NCBI GenBank assembly: GCA_002633025.1 | Contig: NMRB01000485.1 | Coordinates: forward strand, 214,718-278,717 | Direction: 5' to 3' | Source of the DNA: Notospermus geniculatus | Lineage: Eukaryota > Nemertea > Pilidiophora > Heteronemertea > Lineidae | DNA length: 64,000 bases | Shown here: one piece after another, positions 45,958-58,800 of the stretch | Position numbering within the stretch: the stretch's first letter is position 1 | Layout of the letters: each line of letters opens with the position of its first letter | Translations under genes and position numbers: made by a program | Notes under the pieces: generated by a model | What the model saw: only the letters and a program-made list of their open reading frames with translations | Database searches by the model: none | Told to the model about the DNA's origin: nothing

Positions 45958-46275
45958 TGAGTGTGCCCTCTACAAAGCAAAACAATCTGTAACACAGCTC
46001 ATTACTCGTGTCAACACGGAGTGATCGCAGGACATGGAGAAGAATCCAAATGACAACACCACTGACCCATTTCTGATCGGCCTTCATTTTAATTTCCTGT
46101 TCTCTGGGGCTCTTTCGCCACAAATGTCTGTTTACCATTGTGATTATTTGAGGTTGTTTTGTGCCAAAATCTTTATTTTCTTGGGATTAAGGTGATCACC
46201 ATATCTTTGACCGGTGGGCATGGCAAAACTTCAAAGGACGATCGTTATCATCCGCCTCAGTGGTAAACCGTCATG

Positions 46276-46662
46276 AAACTCCCCACGCAATTGTGTACCA
46301 CGCCCTTTCGGTTTACCCACTCTCCACAATTGCTTCACTTCCTAAAATTTTCTGCAGTTGGTCAACAGATGGCGCTGAGAGAGTCGACCAATGAGAGCAC
46401 CGAGCAACCCGTAACCAAGCTGGGCCTGAGACACGTTTTCATTGGGTGAGCAGATCATGTGATCTAGAAGCCATGGTAGCACAAGAACATCCGTTGCCAA
46501 CGAGCCAAAGAGTTTCTGAAAGCAGCGTGCGGATAGGCTATAAAACCGCGCGAGGCCGTGACGCCATCTATTGACCAAACGCGGTGAATTTCTACGAAGT
46601 GAAGCAGTTGTGGAGAGCGGGTAAACCGAAGGGGGCGCGGTACAAAACTGCGTAGGGAGTTT
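46276..46662. mobile_element. MULE-like MITE with 11-bp TSD
   Basis: TIRs aaactccccacgca.. / ..tgcgtagggagttt extend about 75 bp. Flanked by AAACCGTCATG at 46265-46275 and 46663-46673. The long target repeat suggests the Mutator group. Confidence 0.75.
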
Positions 46663-47085
46663 AAACCGTCATGTGTCAAGATCATTAATTCAGTTTATAC
46701 GTGGAAAGTTTTACTCCTGCCTGCCAAGTTGCCTGACAATACATAGACGAATCGACTTGGAAACAGTTGCTGTTATTTGCATTAACTGAAAGTTTGCGCA
46801 TATAGAGTTACCTATTTGGAAAAATTTAGGTTGTGTACCGTACGAGGTTTTTTATTATGTACAGGTTAGGGGTGCACCACTCGCCAATATTCCTGAATAA
46901 AATATTACTTGCAGTAACGGTGTATTGTGCTATGCTATGATTCTTTTTATACTGGATTGATTAAAAATGCGGATGAAACAATGGATTGTGGTGGACTTTT
47001 TCTTTTTGAAGCTTAGTGTACCGTGGTCTGCAGATTCACCGCAGGCCGGGGAGCACGTGCAGTCGGATAGGAAGCTGACGAATCC

Positions 47086-47185
47086 AGGTAAAAAAGACAC
47101 TGGAAAAAAAGACACCGGAAAAAAAGACACAGTAAAAAAGACACTGGAAAAAAAGTCAATGGAAAAATAGACACTGGGAAAAAGA
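47086..47185. repeat. minisatellite gacactggaaaaaaa
   Basis: About six units of 15-16 bp. The inverted partner is at 47757-47925 (ccagtgtctttttt), about 10 units. Confidence 0.8.
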
Positions 47186-47756
47186 GTCACTTTTCACAAA
47201 ACCATCACTCATTGTTGCATGATGAGGAAATGGACAATTCAGGCAAGATTTTCCCCATTAACCTCCCCCCCCCCGCCCCGGCCCCCATATGAGCAATATG
47301 ACAAGAGGGGTAAGTCGGGGAAGAAGGATTGACTGCCTCTGCCTGGGGCAATTTAATCCAAGAATTTCGACATTGAAACCTATGAACTACATTTAAGTTA
47401 TTGGAAACATGAGGGATTTTGTACTCAAAGTGTCAGATATTAGTAGTTTCAGGTTGCTCTACTTTTATTGCGCTCCAATGCTTACACCAATGCTTACAGG
47501 CCACTTGTTCCAGTGGTGATCACAGCTTTATATGGGAAACCACCTGCAGGATGGAGTATAGGCTATACGAAGGCAATCACACTTGACAATGACCCACAAT
47601 TCAGAGGGTACACAACTCCCGAAATCCCATTTAACTCTGATATTTTTGCTCAGCTGATTTAAGCCAAAACAAAAAAAAAAACGTGTCATATTTCAGCTTG
47701 ACACAACACGTCCAATCCACCTATTGTGCTAACAGTAAGAATCTCAGGAATCTCGA

Positions 47757-47925
47757 GTACCAGTGTCTATTTTTCCAGTGACTTTTTTACCAGTGTCTTT
47801 TTTTCCAGTGACGTTTTTACCAGTGTCTTTTTTTCCTGTGACTTTTTTACCGGTGTCTTTATTTCCAGTGTCTTTTTTACTGTGTCTTTTTTTCCGGTGT
47901 CTTTATTTCCAGTGTCTTTTTTACC
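47757..47925. repeat. minisatellite, inverted partner of 47086-47185
   Basis: Repeats of ccagtgtcttttttt, the reverse complement of the array 600 bp to the left. Confidence 0.8.
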
Positions 47926-48188
47926 GTCTACCGAAGCTGACTGGCTCAAGGGGCATGAGTGTCGCACCGTCAGCAAGCACCTGGGCTACTGATCCTACAA
48001 CTTGGGCGCTGTAATCGGACGTGGCTTGGTTATGCAAAAAAAAGTCCGATGTAAAATACATGTACATGTAGTTAGGACCGGGTACCAGTCTAGCAAGCTC
48101 CTGCTACTGCAAAAATTAATCAAAATGAATAAGGTTTATGGCTCCCAGGCCGTGATAAAGCACAGCGAGTCCATATTGGTCTGCTTAA

Positions 48189-48459
48189 AGGCCCACGATA
48201 TTTCCACTTCTTGTCGACAGTCGGCGCCACCGGCGGTGACTGCATCATTCTCCAATACTGTAGGTTTGCCTTTCGCCCCTGTGTTGGAGAATGTATGATT
48301 TAATGCAATGCCGGGGATACGTGAATACCGTAGGAAACGACAGTCATGACAGTTACTCTACATAGGGCGAGGTTACCGGTAGTTTCATAACATTGTCAAT
48401 AGAGGTCTCCCTTAATGGGGTATGTTTAGTGCGGGATAGGGAAGGAATACAGTGGCCCT
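48189..48459. mobile_element. TTAA-flanked MITE
   Basis: Starts aggcccacgatatttcc and ends acagtggccct, flanked by TTAA. About 80% like 44323-44583 by eye. Confidence 0.7.
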
Positions 48460-48839
48460 TTAACAATTATCAACCCTACTAGCACCTCAGAGACGATGGA
48501 GATTCCCGAACACATGGTGCTGTAATATTTAGTGCTGTGAGACCACTTAAAATCGTATCTGACGCCAAGAATACCAGCACACCATCCATCGATTTTCTCC
48601 ATTTCACGGGTCCTGAATTACTCATTGTTTACACCTGTCATTTCAGAGATAAAAAGTAATGAGTTACGGATGATGATTCAATTAAAAACCCATTAACTCT
48701 CTACATGAATCTGGTTTTTCAAATAAAAAATGTTTTAAAAAACGATCGGTCTACGGACGTCTGTTCAGTTGACTCACTGATTGCCGCTTATGCGATATCT
48801 GCCTGAAGGATAGCCTACTCCCAGTCTCCTGAAGTCTTC

Positions 48840-48957
48840 GGGCCGTATGCACAGAGCTTCCTCAAGTGTAAGGTCGACCTTAATCTTTTGTATTCGGCCA
48901 GGCAAACAATAGCTAAAGGTCGACCTCACACTCAAGGAAGCTCTGTGCATACGGCCC
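48840..48957. mobile_element. palindromic MITE
   Basis: gggccgtatgcacagagctt mirrored by aagctctgtgcatacggccc, with ttc/ttt at the flanks. Confidence 0.75.
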
Positions 48958-49578
48958 TTTATGTTTTCCAAATGGGCAGTGAGAAAGATAATCTAGCGCC
49001 ACCTATATACACTGTTAGCAAAAATAGACCGCTCGCAATCTATTTTTGCTGTTAGGCAATACTGAAAATTTCATTACCAGGTGGATAGTCCAACAGAAGA
49101 ATTCCTGGACCACTGAGACAAGCCAAATTCTAACATGTGGTAGGCCTATATTTGGCCTATAGGCCTAAATCAGGACAGTGAAGGATGCGGATACAATATT
49201 TCAGTAACAACACCCCGAAAAAGTGTGCATCCGACTAAGACTTTCGTGAAAATTTGTTCCCAAAATTAAGACCCCCAACAAAATTAGATTGCTTTTTGGG
49301 CCGCTATGATATGCTCACGAAGAATCATTATCATAAAATAATCGCTTGTGCTCTTTTTCAAATTCATTTTAGGGCCTATCCACAAACTCTAGACCACGAC
49401 AAGATTTCACACTTATTTCACCCAGCCTGACAGACGGAGACCCGCGTCAGTGGCAGTTCAAATTTCGCGCTAGACTGGTCCTTTATTCACGTACAGGCAC
49501 ATGGACGAGACATCAGTCATTACCTATTCGGCTATGATCGGTATTGGTCGGAATTTCCCGAAGTCGAATCTAAACAAC

Positions 49579-49596
49579 ATGGCTGACGGTGGACAG
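49579..49596 (+). other. candidate upstream (5' UTR) exon of PARG
   Basis: ATGGCTGACGGTGGACAG is followed at once by GTTTGT and sits in a CpG-richer patch at 49430-49600. The next strong acceptor downstream is at 52740 (pyrimidine-rich, ends aacag). Splicing there would give a short upstream ORF ending after two more codons, before the true PARG start. The link is positional only. Confidence 0.2.
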
Positions 49597-49599
49597 GTT

Positions 49600-51228
49600 T
49601 GTGTGAAAAATCTCTGCATTTCTTCAAATTTCTCCGTCATTTCTCTCTGAATTCCCATTATTCCATTTGCAAAACATTGTCCTCTATATGTTTATTGCGG
49701 TGTGACTGCTATTTAGGAAATCGTTTGCGTGATATGCATGGGAGGGCCCAGACTGTGGGGTGGGGTGGTCATGCATTTGTCATGTTAGGCCTAGGCCTAG
49801 GCTGCCTTTCTATGGCTAGGCCTATGTGGTGCTTTGCTGGAATGGATTCTGCTGCAGCTGCATGCATGATGATGGACAATTATGGTGGTATGGACATGAT
49901 GGATGGCTAATGATGCTGCTGCTGATGCTGCGCTGCTCCTCATGACATAATCATCCATGCTGCTGCAGTGTGTGGCAGTGCTGCTACTACATGAACTAGG
50001 CCTAGGCCTAGCCGCCTAGTGCTAGCTTGCTGCTGGGAGTGCTGAGCCTGATGATGATGATGATCCAGACTCCCAGAGAGAGTAGAGAGGCCAGAGCAGA
50101 GTAGAGGGGCTGATGATGATAGACGTAGAGGCTGATTAGTGAATAGTGATTAACTGTTCTAAGCTGAGACAGACGTTATGTCATGTAGGCCTATGTTGAT
50201 TGTTGTAATGTAAATGTAATTGAAGTCATCAACACGTGTAGCTAGGCACATAATAGGCATAGCCTAGCCTAGGTCCATTTTTGGCAGGTCCAATTTGGTG
50301 TACAAAACTGCTCGTCCTCGTGTGTTCTGCCACCAATCCATCCATGTCATGATGTTGATGAGCATGCAGAAAAGAGGGCGTATTACTGGCAGGTCATCAG
50401 CGCGCAGCAGAACACCATGACAGACTGTACGGAGACAGCCCAGCCCAGTCTGTAGAGCATTCAGCACAGAGAGGAAGTGCTTTCGTGCTGGCCAATAAAA
50501 ATCACAGTGTCAGTGTGGAAGAGTAGGCCTAGACCTTGAGCCAAAGTTAAGTTCTGCCACTCGCTTACCCACTGTTCAGCCTCGGGATCATTCATTTTTC
50601 ATGCTGTTTGTCTACTTAGCCTATTATAAAGAGGAAGTCTTAGAGAAAACTTCAGATTTATGAGATCGGTTTTTGCCCAATGATATGAATGATTTTGACA
50701 ATATGCAGGGAACAGGCACAACAAAACTTCAGATTAAATTGAGTACCGGTATTAATTGAGGTTTAGCTGTCTGTCCTTTCTTGAACGTGGCACCCCCTCA
50801 TGTTGAACTGGTGAGTCTTTCTTGAACTTGGCACCCCCTCATGTTGAACTGGTCAGTCTTTCTTGAACTTGGCACCCCTCATGTTGAACTGGTCAGTTTG
50901 CATTGAGACAACGGATGTGACAAGCTAAAAAGATATTGGAGCCGGACATGTGCCCTTTTGGCCAATGATTTGCTCCCTTTGCTACAGACTAGACATTATT
51001 ATCATGCATGAGATATGGAATTTAGTGCTTGGGTGGCCTGATAAGTGATATTACTTGCAGAGGCCATTCCAGTTCCACTCCACCACTTGACACTCACCAT
51101 CATTCATACTCCAGCCAGCCATGCCAGCCTCTTCACAGATCAATACTGAGTATTGATCGTTTTGCTTACAGCAGTGATTTATTCTGCATGACTGGATTAT
51201 CGAGGCAATCAGCGTGGTATTGTGTGAG
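49600..51228. other. intergenic or 5' intron, unassigned
   Basis: Holds a trinucleotide-like stretch (gatgatgat, ctgctgatg) at 49850-50110, taggcctaggc words and the tandem repeat at 50774-50900. No gene recognised. Confidence 0.5.
50774..50900. repeat. about 43-bp tandem repeat, 3 units
   Basis: Units of ctttcttgaacttggcaccc...ttgaactggtcagt. Confidence 0.8.
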
Positions 51229-52184
51229 GTATTGAAACGTCAGCATCGGCAGCTCATGAAATAAACGCTGTTCATCTCGTGGTGAATATTCTGATGTCTG
51301 ATTTCATGAATGATTAGTCTTCATTGTCCTTCCAAACAATAAGAAAAAGAGGATTGTGCATAATCTGACTCTTTGAGTGACTCACAGACAGAGGTTTTGA
51401 CAACATGTAGAATATTAAAGTGTGATTCACCCTAACTTCAACATGGGCAAAGTGCCAAGCTTGGAAATGTGCAAAAGTAAGTGGTATAATCCATGTCGCA
51501 GTTACCTAATGATAGCCGTGTTTACACCTATGCAATTTTTCCAGGCCCGGGTTCGAATTTAACCCGGATCCATTGAATTTTCTGTCCACACCTATTATTC
51601 GTCTTATGATACTGAACGCTGGCCATGCTATTTATAGACACACCACCCATTCAATTTTAGCAGACCGACACCTGTCGGTGGGCCTAGTAAACGTTTTAGC
51701 CCGGCATTTTTCTGTCCACACCTTTGAAATTGCCGGGCTAAAGTATAATCCGGATCAGACCCGCCGAGCGAAAGCGGGCTAAATTAGTCCGGCAATTTTT
51801 AATCCGGATCCGATTTTCATAGGTGTAAACGCAAAAAAGGCGGGTCAGAGCCGGGTCAGGTCCGGCAATTTCCTCAGGTGTAAACACGGCTGATGTCAGG
51901 TTGGTTTAATTTCCGTGAGCCAAGAGGAAATCCAAGGTTGTGCTCAGTCAACTGGTAAATACTGTGGTTTGTGGTTTAACCATTGTGTTCACTTTATGGT
52001 ATCTGTTGCACAGGCCTGGCACTTTGCCCATGTTGAAGTTAGGGTGAATAATATTTTAAATGGCCATTTCAGTTCATTATATTGCTTCTGGGTTGTTTTA
52101 CATGATCAAGTTGGAAGTCCATCCTTACATACATGTAGTTTTACATTTTCTTTCATAACAGATTGATTAAGTTGGTGTTGACCG
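51229..52184. repeat. contig-end haplotype duplication, left copy
   Basis: Repeats as 52186-52764 after the single N at 52185. The left copy has one extra 378-bp element. Confidence 0.9.
51514..51891. mobile_element. MITE present in one haplotype only, TSD GAT
   Basis: agccgtgtttacacct / aggtgtaaacacggct, flanked by GAT. The right copy reads cctaatgatgtcagg without it. The interior has mirrored ccggatcc and gcccgg words. Confidence 0.88.
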
Positions 52185-52831
52185 NAGGTATTGAAACGTC
52201 AGCATCGGCAACTCATGAAATAAACGCTGTTCATCTCGTGGTGAATATTCTGATGTCTGATTTCATGAATGATTAGTCTTCATTGTCCTTCCAAACAATA
52301 AGAAAAAGAGGATTGTGCATAATCTGACTCTTTGAGTGAGTCACAGACACAGGTTTTGACAACATGTAGAATATTAAAGTGTGATTCACCCTAACTTCAA
52401 CATGGGCAAAGTGCCAAGCTTGGAAATGTGCACAAGTCAGTGGTATAATCCATGTCGCAGTTACCTAATGATGTCAGGTTGGTTTAATTTCCGTGAGCCA
52501 AGAGGAAATCCAAGGTTGTGCTCAGTCAACTGGTAAATACTGTGGTTTGTGGTTTAATCATTTGTGTTCACTTTATGGTTTCTGTTGCACAGGCCTGGCA
52601 CTTTGCCCGTGTTGAAGTTAGGGTGAATAATATTTTAAATGGCCATTTCAGTTCATTATATTGCTTCTGGGTTGTTTTACATGATCAAGTTGGAAGTCCA
52701 TCCTTACATACATGTAGTTTTACATTTTCTTTCATAACAGATTGATTAAGTTGGTGTTGACCGGCGTGACTGGAGCTGAAAATTCTCACTAATATGACCT
52801 CAAGAAGGATCTAACAACACTACTAATCACC

Positions 52832-55800
52832 ATGGCAACAGCCAAAGGGAGCTCCCCATTGGTGGAGTTTCCATGTGACCTGAAAACATGGCCTCAGGTC
52901 AAAGCTATGCTGCTTGAAATACAAGGTTCAAGACAAATCGATGACATCGTGAAGACGTTAGATGTCATTTGTTGTATGGTGAACGGGATGACGTCCCCTG
53001 CCAAAGAAAATATGATACTCAGAAAATGTGTGTTTTACGGATTGAGACGTTTCTTGGACAAGGACGCTCAGTCGGATGAAAAGGAGAGGTTTTATGCTGA
53101 AACGTTCCCGTTCATCATCGACTGTGCGCTGAGGATCGGAAAGCTGAGACCAGAGGCGGGATTACACTACAGTTTACAGAAAGAAGGTTGGTCCCAATTC
53201 TTGACAAAAAGAAGTCTTGCAGTGCTTCACGTTTGAAATCTGCAGAAGCTCAATGGGGAACTTTCCTACCGTCAGAGACCACTACGAGTTAGCGGTCCAA
53301 GAACGTCATGAAATTTGACGTCACAGGGCAGAAATGCATGCCACAACGTCGTCCATAATGACGTGAGCGTCATGGCTCACGCATTTTGACGTCAAATTTC
53401 ATGTTCTTGGAACGCTAGCAGGCGGCCTCTAACGGCAGGAAAGTTCCCCATTAGTTGAGCTCCTCAAAGGCTCGAGGAGAGCTGTTCACAATCGTGAAGG
53501 AGAGCTGTTCACAATCGTGCTTGCCTGAACTTCAAGGATGCCGAGGAGTGCGGTCAATCGAGCTCCTTGGTGCAACGGCTGGGTCAAATTGGACATACCA
53601 TACATCAATCGATTTGTCTTTTTTGCCACTTCAGGCATCATCACTGTCATTTTCCCTAAAAACGTGACATAAAGAAGTTCGTGTTACGGCTGAAATCGCT
53701 GCTATTTTGAAATGAATATCACGTCTTATGGATATTTCGACTTTTCAGAGTGCTCCGTTGAGCTGAAGCGAGATTTCATCGCCTCCATCCTTGCCTGTGC
53801 ATTTCTCTGTCTGTTTCCACGACGACCAAAAGACATTGCAAGTCGCCTCAATGACATTAACTTCAATAACTTCTTCCATTATTTGCCGAGGTGAGCCTGC
53901 AGCTATAATATAATGAGTTCAGTGTGTGGTAATGAGTTAACCCTATAAACTTAGGCAACAAAAAGTTGTCACAGTACAATATGATAGTCAATGGTACTGC
54001 CTGCTCTACAGGGTGGGCCAGAAAAAGTGTCCCTCGAACAATACTGAAACAATAGAAATGCTATTGTTCGAGGGACACTTTCTCTGGCCCACCCTGTAGA
54101 GATGGGGCAGGATTTCAGATGGGCACAGTGCAAACTTTGTGAAAAGGGCACTTCAACCTAGAAAAGAGCACTTTTCATTCGTGACGTTTCTACTAACAGA
54201 ATTTGAGAAGCTTTCAATCAAAAAAAGGTCTATAACTCCAGTCAACAGCCAATTTAAGCCAGTTTCTAAGGTGATAAGACCAAAAGGGACCATGACAAAG
54301 GGTATGGGGCCACTGGGACCTCTAAAACAAATTTTTGGTGGGCATGGCAGCCTGGGGGTAAAAAGGGCACAGTGGCACCCCCATTTAGGGCATGGGGCAG
54401 CGCCACTCTAAAATGGCCTAGAATTATCCCTGACCTGCTCTCTTACTAAGTCAGCTTTCTATCTTTTCAGCCCACCCCAAAGTGCTAAATTACGATGCAT
54501 CCTGCATTATTTTGACAGAGTTTCTTGCCTCGGAGGTGATCTTAATAAGACTGTCAAGTTCTCAAGACAGGTCAGTAGACTCCTCAAATAGTGGTTTAGA
54601 TTTTAACAATAGGTGGGGCAGGCAATGGTAATTCTTGCCTTGCATTCTAATTACATTAAAGCGGATTGTTCGCATCTGTCCAAAGTGAACCAAAAATAAT
54701 AGAACAGCCCGTTTTATTCGTAACAACAACTGGTAAATGCATTGCCACGGCCGCTCCGGAAACTGTTCTGTGGAATCTTCGACTCGGCACGAATAGTCCA
54801 CTTTAACAAGAGCCAAATTTTGCCAAATAGAGTGATCATCGTCAAAGTACCACAGCCATAAAGTTGAGAGTTTAATGTTATTTCTGTGTGCAGGTGCTAT
54901 CGTCCAAAGAGGCTCTCCATATCGGTAAACTCCTAAACTGTGATAGACCTCTGTGTCCAGTGACGGTCCATAAGGAGGGGAAGATTGAGGATGCTGGGAG
55001 TGAAATATTGCAGGTAGGTCTCAACCATAGTTGGGGGCAATAGTGATATAATTTACCGGCAGCCTTGATTGCCTTGTGGTTATCACGTCTGTTTACCAAG
55101 CGGTGGGTCCCGGGTTCGAATCCAGCCCGGGCCATGCAGGATGAATCATCCCTGGCTCCTCACATCCGTCGCATGCGACAGTAAGCCATGGTGCCTTGTA
55201 CCTTGTTCCTTTGCAAGGGAAGTAAAAGACCCCATCCAAGTGAGGAACATGAGTAGCTTGAGATGGCCTCTTCTGTACTTACCAGGGCCAATAATGCTAT
55301 GGCTTCAGCCCTGGTGGAAAAATCAAATATGGTACAAGTACAAAAATTTGCTGGCATTTTTTCCACTCTCCACAAAAATTATTCACTTCAATGCCCTAGA
55401 CCCACCCAAACCTTCCTTAGGAAGTTACCTTGGTATTCATGAGATGGGGAGCTCTACTGAACCAGTGACATTGTATTTCTTTTAGATTGACTTTGCCAAC
55501 AGTTATATCGGCGGAGGCGTGCTGCATGCTGGCAGAGTGCAGGTAAGTCATAGTGAAGGCCTAGTCTGTGGAATCATTTCTGTCCAGCTTTCACCTCTGT
55601 ATCAAAGTTTCTAAGTCCCTTAAAGGGGCTATAGAGTGTCAGTATTAGTGGCGTACAACACTGAAAGTACTGTTTCCTCCTTGAAAGGCGTCACAATACC
55701 AGTAATCGCTGGTCTGTTTCTTGACCTGATGTTATCATTCACCTTATTCTGCTGCAGGAGGAGATTCGTTTCTGCATCAGCCCCGAGCTGATACCAGCCA

Positions 55801-58800
55801 TGTTGTTTATGCAATGCATGCTGGACAATGAGGCCATCATCATTGAAGGATTTGAACAGTTTTCCCACTACGCTGGATATTCAGCCAATCTGAAATATTT
55901 TGGTAACTTCCATGACAAATCCCTGGTAAGTATTGGTGGTCAGGTGGTCGACTTTCAGTCCAGGTGTGATGGGTTCAATAGGGGCAGTCAGCCGCGCTTA
56001 TCGCCAAAAGACGGCAGCAAAGTTCTAGCGGACCAATACAATAGAAAATTCTCCTGATTGGTGTTCAATCAACCATGAATGGGTCTGCTAGGCATTGAAT
56101 TGGGCCGTAGTGACACCTATTGGTCTACTGACTGATAGCTCAGAGTTTCAGAACTTGGACAAGTCCCTACCCCAGTTTCTCCGTCCACATGGAGTGAATG
56201 TCACATGGTTGAGCCTTGATAGCCTAGTGGTTAGCAAGTGGTAGGTCCCGGAATTTAATCCCGGGCCATATGGGAATAATTGTCCCTGGCTCTTCACGTC
56301 CGTCGCATGGGAGAGTAAGCCATGGTGCCTTGTAACTTCTGCCTTTGCAAGGGCAAGTAAAAGACCCCAGCCAAACTAAAGTCAGAACTGGCTTTGACTT
56401 TCCCAGTTTGTCTTTTCTTTCAGAGGGATTCAAGTGGTAACATCATCACCAAGCTGGGTGCTATCGACGCTATTCCATTCATGTGGGGCGGACAACAAAA
56501 ACAGTACGATGAGAAAAACCTCATGCGGGAAATCAACAAGGCGTATATTGGGTTCCTTCAGCCGTCTGCTCGGACGAGGAAGGGGAGGAGGAAGCTGGCG
56601 AGGAGTCAGGACAGTCTTGTGTCAGATTCTTCTGAGGAGTATTATAGTGCTCCTGAAAGCCTGGAAGATGAAGGTAAAATGGCGTGAAGACAGGTTGGAT
56701 GGAGTGTGGACAGGTTTGGGTGGAGTGTGGACAGGTTTGGGTCGAATGTAGACAGGTTTGGGTGGAGTGTGGACAGGTTTGGGTCGAATGTAGCCAGGTT
56801 TGGGTGGAGTGTGGACAGGTTTGGGTGGAGTGTGGACAGTTTTGGGTGGAGTGTGGACAGGTTTGGGTGGAGTGTGGACAGTTTTGGGTGGAGTGTGGAC
56901 AGGTTTGGGTTGAGTGTGGACAGGTTTGGGTGGAGTGTAGACAGGTTTGGGTTGAGTGTAGCCAGGTTTGGGTGGAGTGTGGACAGGTTTGAGTGGAGTG
57001 TGGCAGATTTGGGTGGAGTGTGGACAGGTTTGGGTGGAGTGTGGACAGGTGTGGGTGGAGTGTAGACAGGCGTGGGTTGGGTGTGTGGACAGAGAACTTA
57101 GTCTTACAGCGGCGGCGATATTTTAGCCAGCTGTCAGTCAAGCATTTTAAAGAAATGACATTAGAAAGCAATAAGGAAGTACTAAACTCTATGATATGAG
57201 GCGTTTGTTTCTTTATGTGTTTTATCTTTGCAGGGATTGAGCCCGGCCAGGTAAGAGGTTCCCCTTTTCTCGCCTCCTCACTCTCGGGTGAGAAACCTTT
57301 AACGTACTCTGACCAAGACTCGGGCCTACAACATTTCACTCCCAGCACTTTCAATGTCGTACGCTGTTTGTCTCCAAAACAAGCTGATGCTGGTGGACTT
57401 ACAGGGTCATTCTCTGGTGATACGCCTGGACCTGCTGGACACGGTGCTGATACCCACGAGGCATGCAAGATACAACAGTCACAGGACGAAGGGGACGCCA
57501 ACTCAAGCTCATCCAGCAGCTTCAGTTTGGATTTATTCGAGTTGGAAAAACTCCGTGCGGATGTCTTAAGACGCCGTGGATCAGGGGTCAGTGACGTCAG
57601 CTTCCACAGCTCAAGACGGAGCAGCTCTGGGACCAGGCAGAGTTCCGATTACTCTGATTTTGATACCTGGGCGGCAAATTTTCGTCGGCGGAGTTCCAAC
57701 TTATCTGATTTGTCGTCAGGTTCGAGAAGGAGTAGTTCGAGATACAGTTCTGATTTCAGTTCTGAATTTGAAGAGTACTACGAGACATTTCAAAATGCCG
57801 AGCGGCGAAAAATTCAACACACAGCGATTCAGGAAGAATCGGGGAATCCCGTCATTACAGATTTTGCTAACACGTTGGCGTCTTCACTACTGCAGGAGAG
57901 TTCTAAAGTTGCCGCGAGGGTTGAGTCGGGGGTGCGAGAGTTTGAATCACGACAGCCAGGGATCCGTACGATTCCAAAACCAAAACCAGTGAAACCACAA
58001 GCGCTTGGTCAGGCACCATTTTTGCCGCCACTTACTGATACAAGAAAATACCATGGGCGTGACGACTCAGATGTTGAAAGTTCTGACTCTAGTCTTGGGC
58101 ATGGGGATACTGCTGTAGGGTTGGCAACTAATCTAGTCGGGAATGTGTTTGGGCCGGCAGCTGGCGGTACCTCAGATTCGTTCCTAAGTCATTCTCCATT
58201 ACTGCATTCATCTGTGTTAAGTGGGTCGGAAAGTGATATAAGTGACTCCTACAAATCTGGTAGAAATGTTCGATTGCCCGCCACAGGGAGTGGGCCTAAT
58301 GTTGATACAGTTCGACTCTACGTTGACAGAATGTTTGGTGGGTTGAATGTCGGTGCTGATGATGCAAGTGGCCCACAGGCAGACGAGAAATACACATATC
58401 ATTTTCACTCGGACGGTGCGGAAGGACATTCACCAGAAGTTGTGAGATTAGAGGCGCCATCTGATGGCGGTTATCTCAATCTGGACTATAGCCATTCGAG
58501 CCAAGATGGCGCCAGTTCCTCCGACATCAGTATCAACATATCATTATCGCAACCGCTCGATTCTTCTAGCCAATCAGAATCATGTTATCCTAGTCACGCG
58601 AACCCGTACGACAGGAATAGCGTTGGGACATTTGTTGATTCATTTCTCAACTCTGTGATATCGAGCGCGTTCCACGTCACAGAGCAAGGCCATGACCAAG
58701 CAGAAGGTGAGGGGACGCATACACGCAACTTCCAAAATGCGGCCTCCGTGGCTGATCGTATGGTTAATCAAGTATTCCGTGATTTACGGGATGAATTTGA

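Noticed and set aside
45526-46138. Minus-strand ORFs overlapping the FAM43 3' end
   Set aside because: They are shadows of FAM43 and of the accaggcgatatcgc MITE.
56533-57501. 322-codon ORF on the minus strand, and VECGQVW-repeat ORFs on the plus strand
   Set aside because: Made by the 21-bp minisatellite in PARG intron 7, whose period is a multiple of 3. It overlaps exons 7 and 8 in antisense and matches no family.
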